Below the pieces are notes generated by a model. It worked only from the letters and a program-made list of their open reading frames with translations. It ran no database searches and was not told the DNA's origin. Source: Paenibacillus xylanexedens (GTDB taxonomy: Bacteria; Bacillota; Bacilli; Paenibacillales; Paenibacillaceae). Taken from it: 64,000 nt of DNA. The stretch is taken from assembly GCF_017874615.1 (NCBI RefSeq), contig NZ_JAGIKV010000020.1:84058-148057 (forward strand), written 5' to 3'. The translations under genes and the position numbers were made by a program. This document shows, one piece after another, positions 16,396 through 25,613 of the stretch (position 1 is its first letter; every line of letters starts with the position of its first letter).

Positions 16396-18099
16396 TTATT
16401 TCACATCTTTTCCAGTCCAGAGAGCTACACGTTCTTTGATCCAAACCGTGTATTGTTTCTCCATCTCCACTGCACCCGCTTTATCGAGTTCAGCCAGAAG
16501 ACTATCATATACGCTGTCGAAGTTCTCAGGTTTGGCAAGGATCGCCTCTGGAATACGTTTACGTACGATATCCTGTGTTTTCTGGAACGTTACGTTGTAA
16601 TCCGTGTCAGATGGTACAGGCATGTTGTATGCTGCGCCCCAATCTTTCAGCTTCAGATCATCTTCGGAAGGATAGAAATCTTTCCATGTTGTAATACCAT
16701 AGGCTTTCAACGTTTCCTTCTCAGCGGCAGTGTAACCAGCTTGAATCTGTTCAGGGAAGTTCGTTGTATAGTAGTTATCCGTGGCATCTTTCACACCATC
16801 ACCGTATCTGGCGCTAAATATGTTATACATGCCTACGCCTGATTCTTTGGTAAAAGCAGAGTTATCATTGGTTTTGCGATCTTGTACGTCATCCGGAATG
16901 ATGCGTTTCCCATTCTCGACTTGGTAATGTTGGCCTTCAACACCCCAGTTTCTCAGGACCTGACCTTCATCGGAAGCAAGCCAATCCATGAATTTGATAA
17001 TACGTACCGGATCTTTGGCCGAAGTTGTGATGCCGATACCATAACCGTCAAATCCCGTCGGTTGGAACGTATGATCCACAATATCCTTGTTCAAGGACAC
17101 GGAGAAGTGGGCATATGTTTTATCGCCACCGTTAGACGATTTCAAAGCATTCTCCGCCTCACCATAGTTCCACTCTTGGTCGATTAGACCGAGTACACGG
17201 CCACTGGCAATTTTGGATTTGTATTGGTCATCCTTTTGAACAAATGTATCTTTGTCAAGCAGACCCTCATTGTACATTTTGTTCAACCAACGGAAATATT
17301 CCTTTTCTTCAGGGCGTTTGTAATGTAGAACGGCTTCATAAGTCTCAGGATTAATATAATACTCACCATCATCCGGTCCACCCGTAGCTTGGAATGCAGG
17401 GTTCGTTACCGTAATCATAATTTTCCAGTCATCTGCATTCAATGTTAACGGAATCGTCGGTTGACCATCAATCGTTGGATGTTTTTCATAATACGTTCTC
17501 AGTACGTTCTCGTAGTCCTCAAGCGTTTTTACTTCAGGGTAGCCGAGCTCTTTCAATACTCTTTGTTGAATTTCGAATCCGCCCCTAGCGTCAAACTCAA
17601 CGTTATCTACACCCATATTCGTCGGGATCGTGTAAATGGCTTGATCTTCCAAACTGTATTTCAGACGGTTCGTCTGATCACCATAGATTTTTTTCAAGTT
17701 GGGAGCATGCTCCTCAATTAGATCGGTCAGGTCCAGCATCGCGCCTGCATCCACAAGCTTAGACAAGTTGCCTTTAGGATAGATAATATCAGGGTAATCA
17801 CCACTGGCAGCCATCAAAGGAATCTTTTGGTCACCACCATTATTCACATCATACTCAGCTTCAATTGTAACTCCCGTTGCCTTAGTAATTTCTTGACCGA
17901 CAGCATCCTTCATGTTATTCCAGTTCGGACTCGCGTCTGCACCAAAGAATGTAAAGGTCACTGGACTGGTTGTATCTCCGGAATCAACCGGTTTCTCTGA
18001 AGCGTTAGTTCCTCCTCCACTGCCGCTGCATCCTGCTGTAATTGCAAGAGCACTGGCTAACAGAAGCATTGCGAATGTTTTTGGTGTTTTGCCCTTCAT
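16396..18099 (-). CDS. Extracellular solute-binding lipoprotein (LplA-like), second paralogue
   Basis: A 567-residue binding protein with signal peptide and lipobox AITAGC, then a Gly/Ser/Thr linker. It shares long, nearly identical tracts with the third paralogue (for instance the DQYKSKIASGRVLGLIDQEW region) and weaker but full-length similarity with the first. The start is supported by AAGGGGGA 8 bases upstream. It is flanked on both sides by terminators and preceded by five operator-like palindromes, so it forms a single-gene unit. Its role is inferred to be capture of the same or a related oligosaccharide for LplB/LplC. Confidence 0.9.
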   Translation of the reverse strand: MKGKTPKTFAMLLLASALAITAGCSGSGGGTNASEKPVDSGDTTSPVTFTFFGADASPNWNNMKDAVGQEITKATGVTIEAEYDVNNGGDQKIPLMAASGDYPDIIYPKGNLSKLVDAGAMLDLTDLIEEHAPNLKKIYGDQTNRLKYSLEDQAIYTIPTNMGVDNVEFDARGGFEIQQRVLKELGYPEVKTLEDYENVLRTYYEKHPTIDGQPTIPLTLNADDWKIMITVTNPAFQATGGPDDGEYYINPETYEAVLHYKRPEEKEYFRWLNKMYNEGLLDKDTFVQKDDQYKSKIASGRVLGLIDQEWNYGEAENALKSSNGGDKTYAHFSVSLNKDIVDHTFQPTGFDGYGIGITTSAKDPVRIIKFMDWLASDEGQVLRNWGVEGQHYQVENGKRIIPDDVQDRKTNDNSAFTKESGVGMYNIFSARYGDGVKDATDNYYTTNFPEQIQAGYTAAEKETLKAYGITTWKDFYPSEDDLKLKDWGAAYNMPVPSDTDYNVTFQKTQDIVRKRIPEAILAKPENFDSVYDSLLAELDKAGAVEMEKQYTVWIKERVALWTGKDVK

Positions 18100-18210
18100 G
18101 TGTAATCCCCCTTATGGATATTAATGAAGCTGTATATTTGTATAACAGGCTGACCTGCACATACCGTGACCAGATGAAGCAAATGTAATTTTCTTGTTTT
18201 TATAATATTA

Positions 18211-18410
18211 GAAGCGTTTTCTGAAAAACAAAAAATGTTCTTCTTGCCTTATTTCCTCTTCATTCTGCAAATGTTTACTTTGAGATTCAGGTGTATGCCA
18301 CGTGGTGTACAAGAAAATGTAAGTGCTTTCATACTTGAATAATAATCGCTCCTATATCCCTTGTCAATAGTGAATTTATAAAATTGAAAACGTTTTTTAG
18401 AAAACGTTTT
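18211..18410 (-). promoter_or_regulatory. Operator array before the second binding protein
   Basis: Four palindromic sites lie in this 200-base stretch: GAAGCGTTTTC (18211), TGTAAGTGCTTTCA (18318-18331, one mismatch to cre), and two copies of GAAAACGTTTT (18386-18396 and 18400-18410) repeated with a 14-base period just beyond the upstream terminator. Confidence 0.58.
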
Positions 18411-18418
18411 AGATAAAA

Positions 18419-18445
18419 AAAGAACCCAAATATTCTGGGTTCTTT
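18419..18445 (-). terminator. Terminator after the first binding protein
   Basis: Perfect 10-base stem AAAGAACCCA/TGGGTTCTTT around a 7-base loop, with a run of T on the minus strand, 29 bases after the stop codon. It closes the lplB-lplC-binding protein unit. Confidence 0.9.
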
Positions 18446-18473
18446 TTCGTTTTAGATCTGAATTGCTAATCGT

Positions 18474-20162
18474 TTATTTAGCTTCTTCACCGCTCCACAA
18501 TTGAACACGGTTTTGAACGAGTTCTGTATATTGTTTCTCCATATCCTCTGCTCCTGCTTGGTTCACTTCTGCAATCATGCCGTCATAGATCGCATCGAAC
18601 TGTTCAGGAGTACTCAGAATGGCTTCCGGGATACGTTTCCGAATGATATCCTGTGTTTTCTTGAAGATGACGTTGTAGTTGGAGTCACCTGGTGTTGGCA
18701 GATTGTATGCTGCTCCCCATGGTTTGATTGGGAACTCATCTTCACTCGGGAACAGATCTTTCCACGTCGTAGCACCGTAAGCTTTGAGTGTTTCTTTCTC
18801 TGCATCGGAATATGCTGCCACGATCTGTTCAGGGAAATTCGTAGTGTAGTAGTTATCCGTTGAATCCTTCACACCGTCTCCATAGTGACCGGACATATTG
18901 GTGTACAGTCCAATACCGGTTTCTTTCTGGAATACGGCTGCATTATTGGTTTTCTGATCCAGAATGTCGGCAGGAATGACACGTTTGCCATCCTTCACTT
19001 CGTACTGTTTGCCCTCAATTCCCCAATTCATAAGCACTTGCCCTTCTTCAGAAGCCAGGTAATCGAAGAATTTGATCGTACGAACCGGGTCAGGATTCGA
19101 TGTTGTAATCCCTACACCCCAACCGGATACAAAACCAGGGTCTTGGTAGGCATGATCCTTGATATCCTTAGACAGGGTTACCGGGAAGTGTGAATACGTT
19201 GCTTCAGTCTTACCAACGGATTTCAATGCATTTTCTGCATCGGAGTAACCCCAATCCTGGTCAATGACACCCAGAACACGTCCACTTGCAATTTTGGATT
19301 TGTATTGGTCTGTTTTCTGAATAAAGCTGTCCTGATCCAGCAATCCAGTGTTGTACATATGGTTCAACCAGCGGAAGTACTCTTTTTCCTCTGGACGTTT
19401 GTAATGCAGACTTGCTTCATACGTCTCTGGATCGATGTAGTATTCACCGTCATCCGGTGCACCTGTTGCCTGGAAGGCCGGGTTCGTTACGGTAATCATG
19501 ATTCTCCAATCATCCGCGTCCAGTGTTAACGGGATCGTTGGCTGACCATCAATCGTTGGGTGTTTCTCTTTGTACGCCTTCAATACATTCTCGTAATCCT
19601 CAAGTGTACGCACTTCCGGGTATCCGAGTTCTTTCAGTACACGGTGCTGAATGCCAAATCCACCACCTGCATCAAAGTATTTTTGGTCTACCGCATAATA
19701 CGTTGGCAGCACATAAATAGCCTGATCTTCATTACTGTATTTCAACCGGTCCATGTAATTACCATACAGCTTCTTCAGATTGGGAGCATATTGGTCGATC
19801 AGATCTGTCAGATCGAGCATTGCTCCGGCATCCACCAGTTTGCTGAGTTCTCCTTTGGGTGACACGATATCCGGATAGTCTCCGCTCGCTGCCATTAAGG
19901 ATATCTTATCTTGACCACCACTAACGGCAAATTCACCGTTAAGAGTTATCCCTGTTTTTTCCGTAAGGACTTTACCTACTTCATCCTTCATGCCATTCCA
20001 GTTCGGACTGGGGTCTACGCTGAAGAAATCAAAAGTAAGTGGAGTTGTCTCTGCGCTTGTATCCTTGAACGACGTATCACTGCCGCTTCCTCCACCGCAA
20101 CCTGCGAGTAAAGACATTGCAAGCACTGGTGCCAGTGCAATCTTCATTTTGGAACTTGCCAT
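18474..20162 (-). CDS. Extracellular solute-binding lipoprotein (LplA-like), first paralogue
   Basis: A 562-residue binding protein starting MASSKMKIALAPVLAM with lipobox LLAGCG at about residues 18-23 and a Gly/Ser linker. I chose this ATG because GGGAGG lies 9 bases before it; 47 in-frame upstream residues lack a start signal and any signal-peptide character. It is the most divergent of the three tandem paralogues but keeps the same blocks (KELGYPEV, DGQPTIPLTL, GDGVKDSTDNYYTTNFPEQI). It follows lplC by 186 bases and is probably co-transcribed with the permeases, making it the original partner of the transporter. Confidence 0.9.
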   Translation of the reverse strand: MASSKMKIALAPVLAMSLLAGCGGGSGSDTSFKDTSAETTPLTFDFFSVDPSPNWNGMKDEVGKVLTEKTGITLNGEFAVSGGQDKISLMAASGDYPDIVSPKGELSKLVDAGAMLDLTDLIDQYAPNLKKLYGNYMDRLKYSNEDQAIYVLPTYYAVDQKYFDAGGGFGIQHRVLKELGYPEVRTLEDYENVLKAYKEKHPTIDGQPTIPLTLDADDWRIMITVTNPAFQATGAPDDGEYYIDPETYEASLHYKRPEEKEYFRWLNHMYNTGLLDQDSFIQKTDQYKSKIASGRVLGVIDQDWGYSDAENALKSVGKTEATYSHFPVTLSKDIKDHAYQDPGFVSGWGVGITTSNPDPVRTIKFFDYLASEEGQVLMNWGIEGKQYEVKDGKRVIPADILDQKTNNAAVFQKETGIGLYTNMSGHYGDGVKDSTDNYYTTNFPEQIVAAYSDAEKETLKAYGATTWKDLFPSEDEFPIKPWGAAYNLPTPGDSNYNVIFKKTQDIIRKRIPEAILSTPEQFDAIYDGMIAEVNQAGAEDMEKQYTELVQNRVQLWSGEEAK

Positions 20163-20348
20163 AATGGTAATCCTCCCTGTTTCATATGTCTGTTTGTCCG
20201 GGACTTTTTTGTCCCTGTCTATAGCTTCATGAATACCACACCGCAGCCCTATACGGTGAAGCGCAGACCAAATGGCTGCGCTTCGGGTATCCTGATGCTT
20301 CATTTGTAGATGTACGGCCGCTCTATGTGGCAGCCTGTACCCACTTGT

Positions 20349-21251
20349 TTAACCTTTTACTGCGCCCAGTGTCATACCGCCAACAAAGTACTTCTGAAGG
20401 AACGGATATACAATGAGAATTGGAACCGTTACAACGATCGTAATCGCCATTTTGATCGATTCCGGTGAAATCTGTGTCATTTGCTGCGCCATATCATTGG
20501 CATTTCGTCCAGCACCTGAGCCCTGCTGTGTACTTTGCAATACTTTCATCAGCTCATATTGGAGCGTGGTCAGATGTGCCTTTGAACCATTATACAGGTA
20601 CGTATCAAACCACGCATTCCATTGACCTACAGCCAGGAACAATGCGATGGTAGCAAGTACTGGTTTACACAGTGGCAAGATGATTCTGTAATAGATTGTA
20701 AAGTCATTCGCTCCATCCAGCTTCGCGGATTCCTGCAATGAGTATGGCAGGCCATCAATGAATGAACGGATAATGAACACGTTAAATGCACTGATCATGC
20801 CAGGCAATACATATACCCAGAATGTACCGATCAGGTTCAAGTCACGCATCAGAATGTACACCGGAATCAGACCACCGGAGAAATACATCGTGAGCGCGAG
20901 CGTTGTGGAAACAAACTTTCTAAGTCCAAAGTCAGGTCTGCTCAGTGTAAAGGCGATCATGGATGAACTGATCAATCCGAGCACGGTACCTACAAGTGTA
21001 CGCAGAATGGAGATCTGCAAGCCTTGTAACAATCCATCATATTGGAAAATCGTTTTGTAGTTCTGTAATGTGAATTCGCGAGGCCACAAGTAAATTCCGC
21101 CACGTACTGTATCTGTCGAGTTATTGAGTGAGATGGCTAGTACGTTAAGGAATGGATAAAGTGTTACAACCAGCACCATGGTCATCGCGAGGATGTTGAA
21201 TATATCGAACAGTTTATCGCCCCGAGTAGCATTGAATGCTTTGTTCGCCAT
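20349..21251 (-). CDS. lplC: Carbohydrate ABC transporter permease (LplC/YtcP-like)
   Basis: A 300-residue inner-membrane permease with six predicted spans and a binding-protein-dependent transport (EAA) loop at about residues 178-215 (ESAKLDGANDFTIYYRIILPL). Its N-terminal span and long periplasmic loop starting NVLAISLNNS match the LplC group, which imports complex oligosaccharides. It follows lplB by 15 bases. The ATPase is not encoded nearby; MsmX-type shared ATPases usually serve such systems in Bacilli. Confidence 0.9.
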   Translation of the reverse strand: MANKAFNATRGDKLFDIFNILAMTMVLVVTLYPFLNVLAISLNNSTDTVRGGIYLWPREFTLQNYKTIFQYDGLLQGLQISILRTLVGTVLGLISSSMIAFTLSRPDFGLRKFVSTTLALTMYFSGGLIPVYILMRDLNLIGTFWVYVLPGMISAFNVFIIRSFIDGLPYSLQESAKLDGANDFTIYYRIILPLCKPVLATIALFLAVGQWNAWFDTYLYNGSKAHLTTLQYELMKVLQSTQQGSGAGRNANDMAQQMTQISPESIKMAITIVVTVPILIVYPFLQKYFVGGMTLGAVKG

Positions 21252-21266
21252 AATGTCGTCCCCTCC

Positions 21267-22250
21267 CTACATGATGCTTTCTTTTGTGAATTTTTTGAAC
21301 AAGCCGTTCGCAGTAAACAGAAGGATGATACTGACAACGGAGTTGAATATACCTATGGCTGTACCATATGAGAATCGTCCCATATTCAAACCATAATTGA
21401 GCGCATATAGATCAAGTACTTCCGAGTAGTCCGTGACCAGACTGTTGCCAAGCAAGAACTGCTTCTCGAAACCGATACTGATCAGATGTCCAATTGACAT
21501 GATGAAAAGTACGGAAATCGTGGTCCGTATGCCAGGCAGCGTGATGTGCCACATTTGTCTCCAGCGGTTGGCTCCATCTACACGGGAAGCTTCATACAGC
21601 TCATTGTCGATACCCGTAATTGCTGCAAGATAGATGATGGCATTCCAACCGGTTTCCTTCCACATATCTGAAGCGGTTACAATGTACCAGAACAAGTTCC
21701 CCTTGGCCATGAATTGGATCGGCTGATCGATAATGTTCAGTCCTACCAATAGATCATTGATAATCCCCCCATCGGTGGAGAGCATCTTCGTAATGATCCC
21801 GGCTACAACAACCCAGGATACAAAGTGAGGCAGATATGATACCGTTTGCACGGCACGTTTGAAGAACATGCCTCTCATTTCGTTCAGGAGAATAGCGAAG
21901 AATATCGGCACGATAAAACCGACAACCAGTCCCATCAAGCTCATTGCAAGTGTATTTCGAAGTACCAGATAGAAACGATCATCACTGAACAACTCTACAA
22001 AGTGTTTAAAACCAACCCACTCTTGATCACCAAACGATCTGGCAGGTTTATAATTTTGGAAAGCCATCGTCCATCCCCATAGTGGCAGATAGTTAAATAC
22101 GAAAACCCAAGCTACGAATGGCAATGACATGAGATAGAGATATTTCTGCTGTTTCATTCTGTCCCAAATTCCGTTCCGCCGATTCTTTAAAGGCGGTTTG
22201 GGGTCACTGCTTCTGTTCGCGGAAGCGGATTTTTTTGTTAGCGTTTCCAT
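21267..22250 (-). CDS. lplB: Carbohydrate ABC transporter permease (LplB-like)
   Basis: A 327-residue permease with a Lys/Arg/Pro-rich cytoplasmic N-terminus of about 30 residues, then six spans beginning YLYLMSLPFVAWVFVFNYLP. The EAA loop reads EASRVDGANRWRQMWHITLPG. It forms the heteromeric channel with LplC. The start METLTKKSASAN is preceded by GAGGGGGAACGG; a longer reading with 12 more residues lacks a binding site. First gene of the lplB-lplC-binding protein unit. Operators with the AAAACGTTTT core lie 45 and 210 bases upstream. Confidence 0.9.
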   Translation of the reverse strand: METLTKKSASANRSSDPKPPLKNRRNGIWDRMKQQKYLYLMSLPFVAWVFVFNYLPLWGWTMAFQNYKPARSFGDQEWVGFKHFVELFSDDRFYLVLRNTLAMSLMGLVVGFIVPIFFAILLNEMRGMFFKRAVQTVSYLPHFVSWVVVAGIITKMLSTDGGIINDLLVGLNIIDQPIQFMAKGNLFWYIVTASDMWKETGWNAIIYLAAITGIDNELYEASRVDGANRWRQMWHITLPGIRTTISVLFIMSIGHLISIGFEKQFLLGNSLVTDYSEVLDLYALNYGLNMGRFSYGTAIGIFNSVVSIILLFTANGLFKKFTKESIM

Positions 22251-22294
22251 CTCCGTTCCCCCTCCTCTGTTTAATAAAATAATCATACTCGATA

Positions 22295-22480
22295 GAGCGT
22301 TTTCAAAATACCATCTGGATTTTAGAGAAAATCATATAAAAATTAGATATAGACATATATAATCAGACATTAATTCGTTAAAATTAGTGATAAATTCTAC
22401 TTTCAAATGATATAAAAGTAATATTAAGGTAAAATATTATCTGAAGTGGTAAATATCGAAAACGTTTTATAGTAATCGTT
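22295..22480 (-). promoter_or_regulatory. Operators upstream of lplB
   Basis: GAGCGTTTTCA (22295-22305) and AATATCGAAAACGTTTTA (22452-22469) precede lplB, the latter followed by AATCGTTTAC (22474-22483). The 18-base site is repeated exactly upstream of the GH2 gene. The intervening 145 bases are very AT-rich and hold no gene. Confidence 0.55.
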
Positions 22481-22505
22481 TACTTCAATTACATGGCATA
22501 CAAAA

Positions 22506-22523
22506 AGGACCCTTTCGGGTCCC
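22506..22523 (-). terminator. Terminator of the GH2 gene
   Basis: AGGACCC-TTTC-GGGTCCC hairpin followed on the minus strand by a run of five T, immediately after the GH2 stop codon. Confidence 0.88.
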
Positions 22524-22528
22524 TCTGA

Positions 22529-25438
22529 TTACAATGTAAATTGAATGGTTTGCAGTTTAACGATGCCGAGTAGTTGCGCTACGGATATGGAGGTTGCTGG
22601 ACGGAATTGATCTCCATTCAGATACGCAAGTATCTCCTGAAATAAGTAGGCGGCTTCCGGACGCTTCATTACAGCCAGATTGGCAAACGGAAGTGAGGAT
22701 ATCAAAATCTTGCCCTTCCCTACTTTTGCCTCAAAGGCATAAGCGAGTCGTTTGGCCCGATGGAAATGGTCCACCACTTCGATCAGCGGCTCCACTCCGG
22801 GCAACGTATCCAAACATATCGCTGGTGTACCGTTCACCAAGTGATACCAATGCCAGTCCGAAGCCCCATCATGCGGGAAGGAGCCTAGTAGTGCTAGCTG
22901 TTCTCTCAAAACCATGCCCATCGTTGCACCAGGCTGTGTAGCAAACATCAGGTAATTCCAGAATACAGGCAGATACTTGGTCTCCACTGAATCATATAAC
23001 CCTTCTGCGGTTGGCTGTAGCCAAACACTCCCCCCGTTGACCACATAATCAACGACATTGGGTGTTAACGACTGAACGATAACCAAGTCAATCTCCCGAT
23101 TTTTCAACAACTGAAATCCATCGATGCGATCTACGCAATCATCATGCGCTTCACCCAATAATGGCTTCAACTCTGCCACGGTATTCCAGATACGCTTCGA
23201 CCTCGGATGGGATTGATAAAAAGGAAACGACCATCCATGCCATATATTCGCTACAGTTCTTTCCAAATCGCCTGATATCAGCTCCGCTTCGATCCGAAAA
23301 GCTGCTGCTGCTTCACGAGGTGCTGTAGCGACGATGCTTCCCAGTGACATGACGGACCCACACTGGATATCTCCGGTCTTCCATGCCCCTTCAGTAAGTA
23401 TCACATCATCGCTTATTAACCTCCACTGAATGACTGCGTCCTCAAGTGGCTCCTTACCGTAATGAGAGATGCGTACATCGACATGAATGGGTTCTCCGGC
23501 GTAAAATGTACGCTCCTTGCAGCTTAACAACAGCACCACATCTGCGTTGAAACACATGAATTCTTCTGGTGTTGTTATACCTTTGTCATCCCAAAATACA
23601 TCCAGAATGCCCGTCGTAGCATGTCCCTGCCCTGGAAAATCACGAATGTCCAGCAGCTGTACGCCCGCAGCGTCCGGTGTTCGCCGAATCCGCTCCATGG
23701 CTTCTTTTAAGGAACGTACCAGATGGGTACCACTGACCTGTTGAAAATGCTCCAGGTCCTCCATCATGCCTTTGTTTGTTAACGATTCTTCGATCGGTCG
23801 TAACCAGCTAGGACGCAATACGCCAGTATACTTCGCTCGCTCTTGGGGCCGCACATACATGGTGTACTGTGCATGTTCGTGTCCTATAACAGGATGCTCC
23901 GCAAGCCGGGTGACTGCATGATAGTCCAGCGTGGTATCCGGCACAGCAGAATATGCGGATTCCAACGGGGGATGCCAGTTCAACGACTGAATATAATAAT
24001 CACCTTCCCGCCCTTGCGCCGGAAGCTGTCCAAAACCTGTATTGTCCGTATATAAGCGAGTGGGGTCTGTATCCCTTGCCCTCGATACCAGTGCATTGAG
24101 TTCAGGATGGCCATTCGGACCAAGGAGTTCATTCCCCATGGAGAACATGACGAATGAAGGATGTCTATACAGCGACTGAAGCAACCCGTCCAGTTCTTGT
24201 GTCAGATAAGTCAATACTTCAGCTGGCGCAAACTGATCCGATTGCTCAAAGAAACGAGACCAATGGGGAAGTTCTGATTGCACCAGCATGCCCTCTTCAT
24301 CAGCTGCGTCCCAGAATGGTTCTGGCGCGCTCCACCCATGCAGTCGGACATGATTGAAGCCATACGATCTGGCCACTCGAAACTGCTGAAGATAATGCTC
24401 CTTGTCCCAGACGGGATAACCCGTCAGTGGGAAGATACAGCAATCGACGTACCCACGCAGATATACTGGTGTCCCATTCAACTCAAGCTGCTTCCCGTTT
24501 GCTGCAAAGGAGCGTACACCAAATGATTGCTCCAGCCGATCCAGTTCCTGTTCACCGTCATGGAGACGGATCACAGCCTTGTATAATTCAGGGGATTCAT
24601 CCGACCATCTTGCGATAGACTTCTCTGTTCCAAGTTCCAATCGCCACTGATCTATTACAGCGTTACTTTCAGTTAACCCTGCTGAGCTAATATCCACATG
24701 CGCTTGAACACTCAGATTCACATGACAACTGTATTGATCAAGCCATGTGCCGTCCGGATGCTGGATATTCACATGTAATTGCATCGATCTAGCGGATTCA
24801 TTCGCGGGAGCGCTTACAGTACAATCAACCAGAACGGTTCCGTTCTCAGCATCTGGTTGAATACGTAACGTTTGTAATCGGCATGGGGGCAGACTGTCCA
24901 GATAAACACCACCCGTGATTCCACCCCAGGCTGTGGCCGTATGCAATGAATGAATATGGCTACCCGCCAGCGGAAGTTTCATCGTATTATCCACGCGGAT
25001 CTCCACACGATTCACTTCTCCCTGCTTCACCAGAGAGGTAACATCCCACTTCTGTTGATTCACCAGACTATCCTGCTGCCCGGCATACTGTCCATTGATC
25101 CAGAGATGCGTTGTCCATCGGACACCTTCCAATCTGAATACATAGTGGCATCCGGGATCGTCTGATGGAACATGAACATCCTGAGCATACCAGGCTGAGC
25201 CTTCATATTCCCGTACCTTGGTCCAGGTATCGAGCCTTTCGTATGCAGGCTCATCTCCGTATCCTTGCTCTTCCCATGAACCGGGAATCTGAATGGTCTC
25301 CCATGATGTATTTTCACACTGTGAAGGTGGTAATATCTCTTGTTCAACGAGTGTATCGGACTCCAGATCCAAACAAAACTGCCATGTTCCATTTAAGTTC
25401 AATGTATGACGTACAGCGCCTATATCAGACAAATTCAT
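22529..25438 (-). CDS. GH2-type glycoside hydrolase with C-terminal extension
   Basis: A 969-residue protein. Jelly-roll sugar-binding domain at about 10-190 (LNLNGTWQFCLD, IPGSWEEQGYG), Ig-like domain about 190-325, TIM barrel about 325-640 with LRGYVDCCIFPLTG and the acid/base Glu in MFSMGNELLG. The likely nucleophile is Glu in VIGHEHAQY. Beyond residue 780 a Rossmann-like region (IDLVIVQSLTPNVVDYV, GGSVWLQPT) resembles a glutamine-amidotransferase-like domain. No signal peptide. Clan GH-A, beta-galactosidase/beta-mannosidase-related; the substrate is not assignable. The start was chosen at the second ATG, 9 bases after AAGGGATGG. It lies between YesN and lplB. Confidence 0.82.
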   Translation of the reverse strand: MNLSDIGAVRHTLNLNGTWQFCLDLESDTLVEQEILPPSQCENTSWETIQIPGSWEEQGYGDEPAYERLDTWTKVREYEGSAWYAQDVHVPSDDPGCHYVFRLEGVRWTTHLWINGQYAGQQDSLVNQQKWDVTSLVKQGEVNRVEIRVDNTMKLPLAGSHIHSLHTATAWGGITGGVYLDSLPPCRLQTLRIQPDAENGTVLVDCTVSAPANESARSMQLHVNIQHPDGTWLDQYSCHVNLSVQAHVDISSAGLTESNAVIDQWRLELGTEKSIARWSDESPELYKAVIRLHDGEQELDRLEQSFGVRSFAANGKQLELNGTPVYLRGYVDCCIFPLTGYPVWDKEHYLQQFRVARSYGFNHVRLHGWSAPEPFWDAADEEGMLVQSELPHWSRFFEQSDQFAPAEVLTYLTQELDGLLQSLYRHPSFVMFSMGNELLGPNGHPELNALVSRARDTDPTRLYTDNTGFGQLPAQGREGDYYIQSLNWHPPLESAYSAVPDTTLDYHAVTRLAEHPVIGHEHAQYTMYVRPQERAKYTGVLRPSWLRPIEESLTNKGMMEDLEHFQQVSGTHLVRSLKEAMERIRRTPDAAGVQLLDIRDFPGQGHATTGILDVFWDDKGITTPEEFMCFNADVVLLLSCKERTFYAGEPIHVDVRISHYGKEPLEDAVIQWRLISDDVILTEGAWKTGDIQCGSVMSLGSIVATAPREAAAAFRIEAELISGDLERTVANIWHGWSFPFYQSHPRSKRIWNTVAELKPLLGEAHDDCVDRIDGFQLLKNREIDLVIVQSLTPNVVDYVVNGGSVWLQPTAEGLYDSVETKYLPVFWNYLMFATQPGATMGMVLREQLALLGSFPHDGASDWHWYHLVNGTPAICLDTLPGVEPLIEVVDHFHRAKRLAYAFEAKVGKGKILISSLPFANLAVMKRPEAAYLFQEILAYLNGDQFRPATSISVAQLLGIVKLQTIQFTL

Positions 25439-25560
25439 ATCGTATAGCCATCCCTTCATCTGGATACTTGTAAATCCAGTCTAAAATGTGAAGCATTCGG
25501 TGACCATTGCTTATCATGGGAAGTGCATGGACAATATGATGAATCTGGAAATTTCTCAGG

Positions 25561-25578
25561 AATATCGAAAACGTTTTA
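25561..25578 (-). promoter_or_regulatory. Operator upstream of GH2, identical to the lplB site
   Basis: AATATCGAAAACGTTTTA matches the site upstream of lplB at all 18 bases. It lies about 125 bases before the GH2 start and 36 bases after the yesN stop codon, so GH2 probably has its own promoter. Confidence 0.6.
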
Positions 25579-25613
25579 CACAATAGGCAAGGGCAAGGCC
25601 CAGCACTCCGTAC

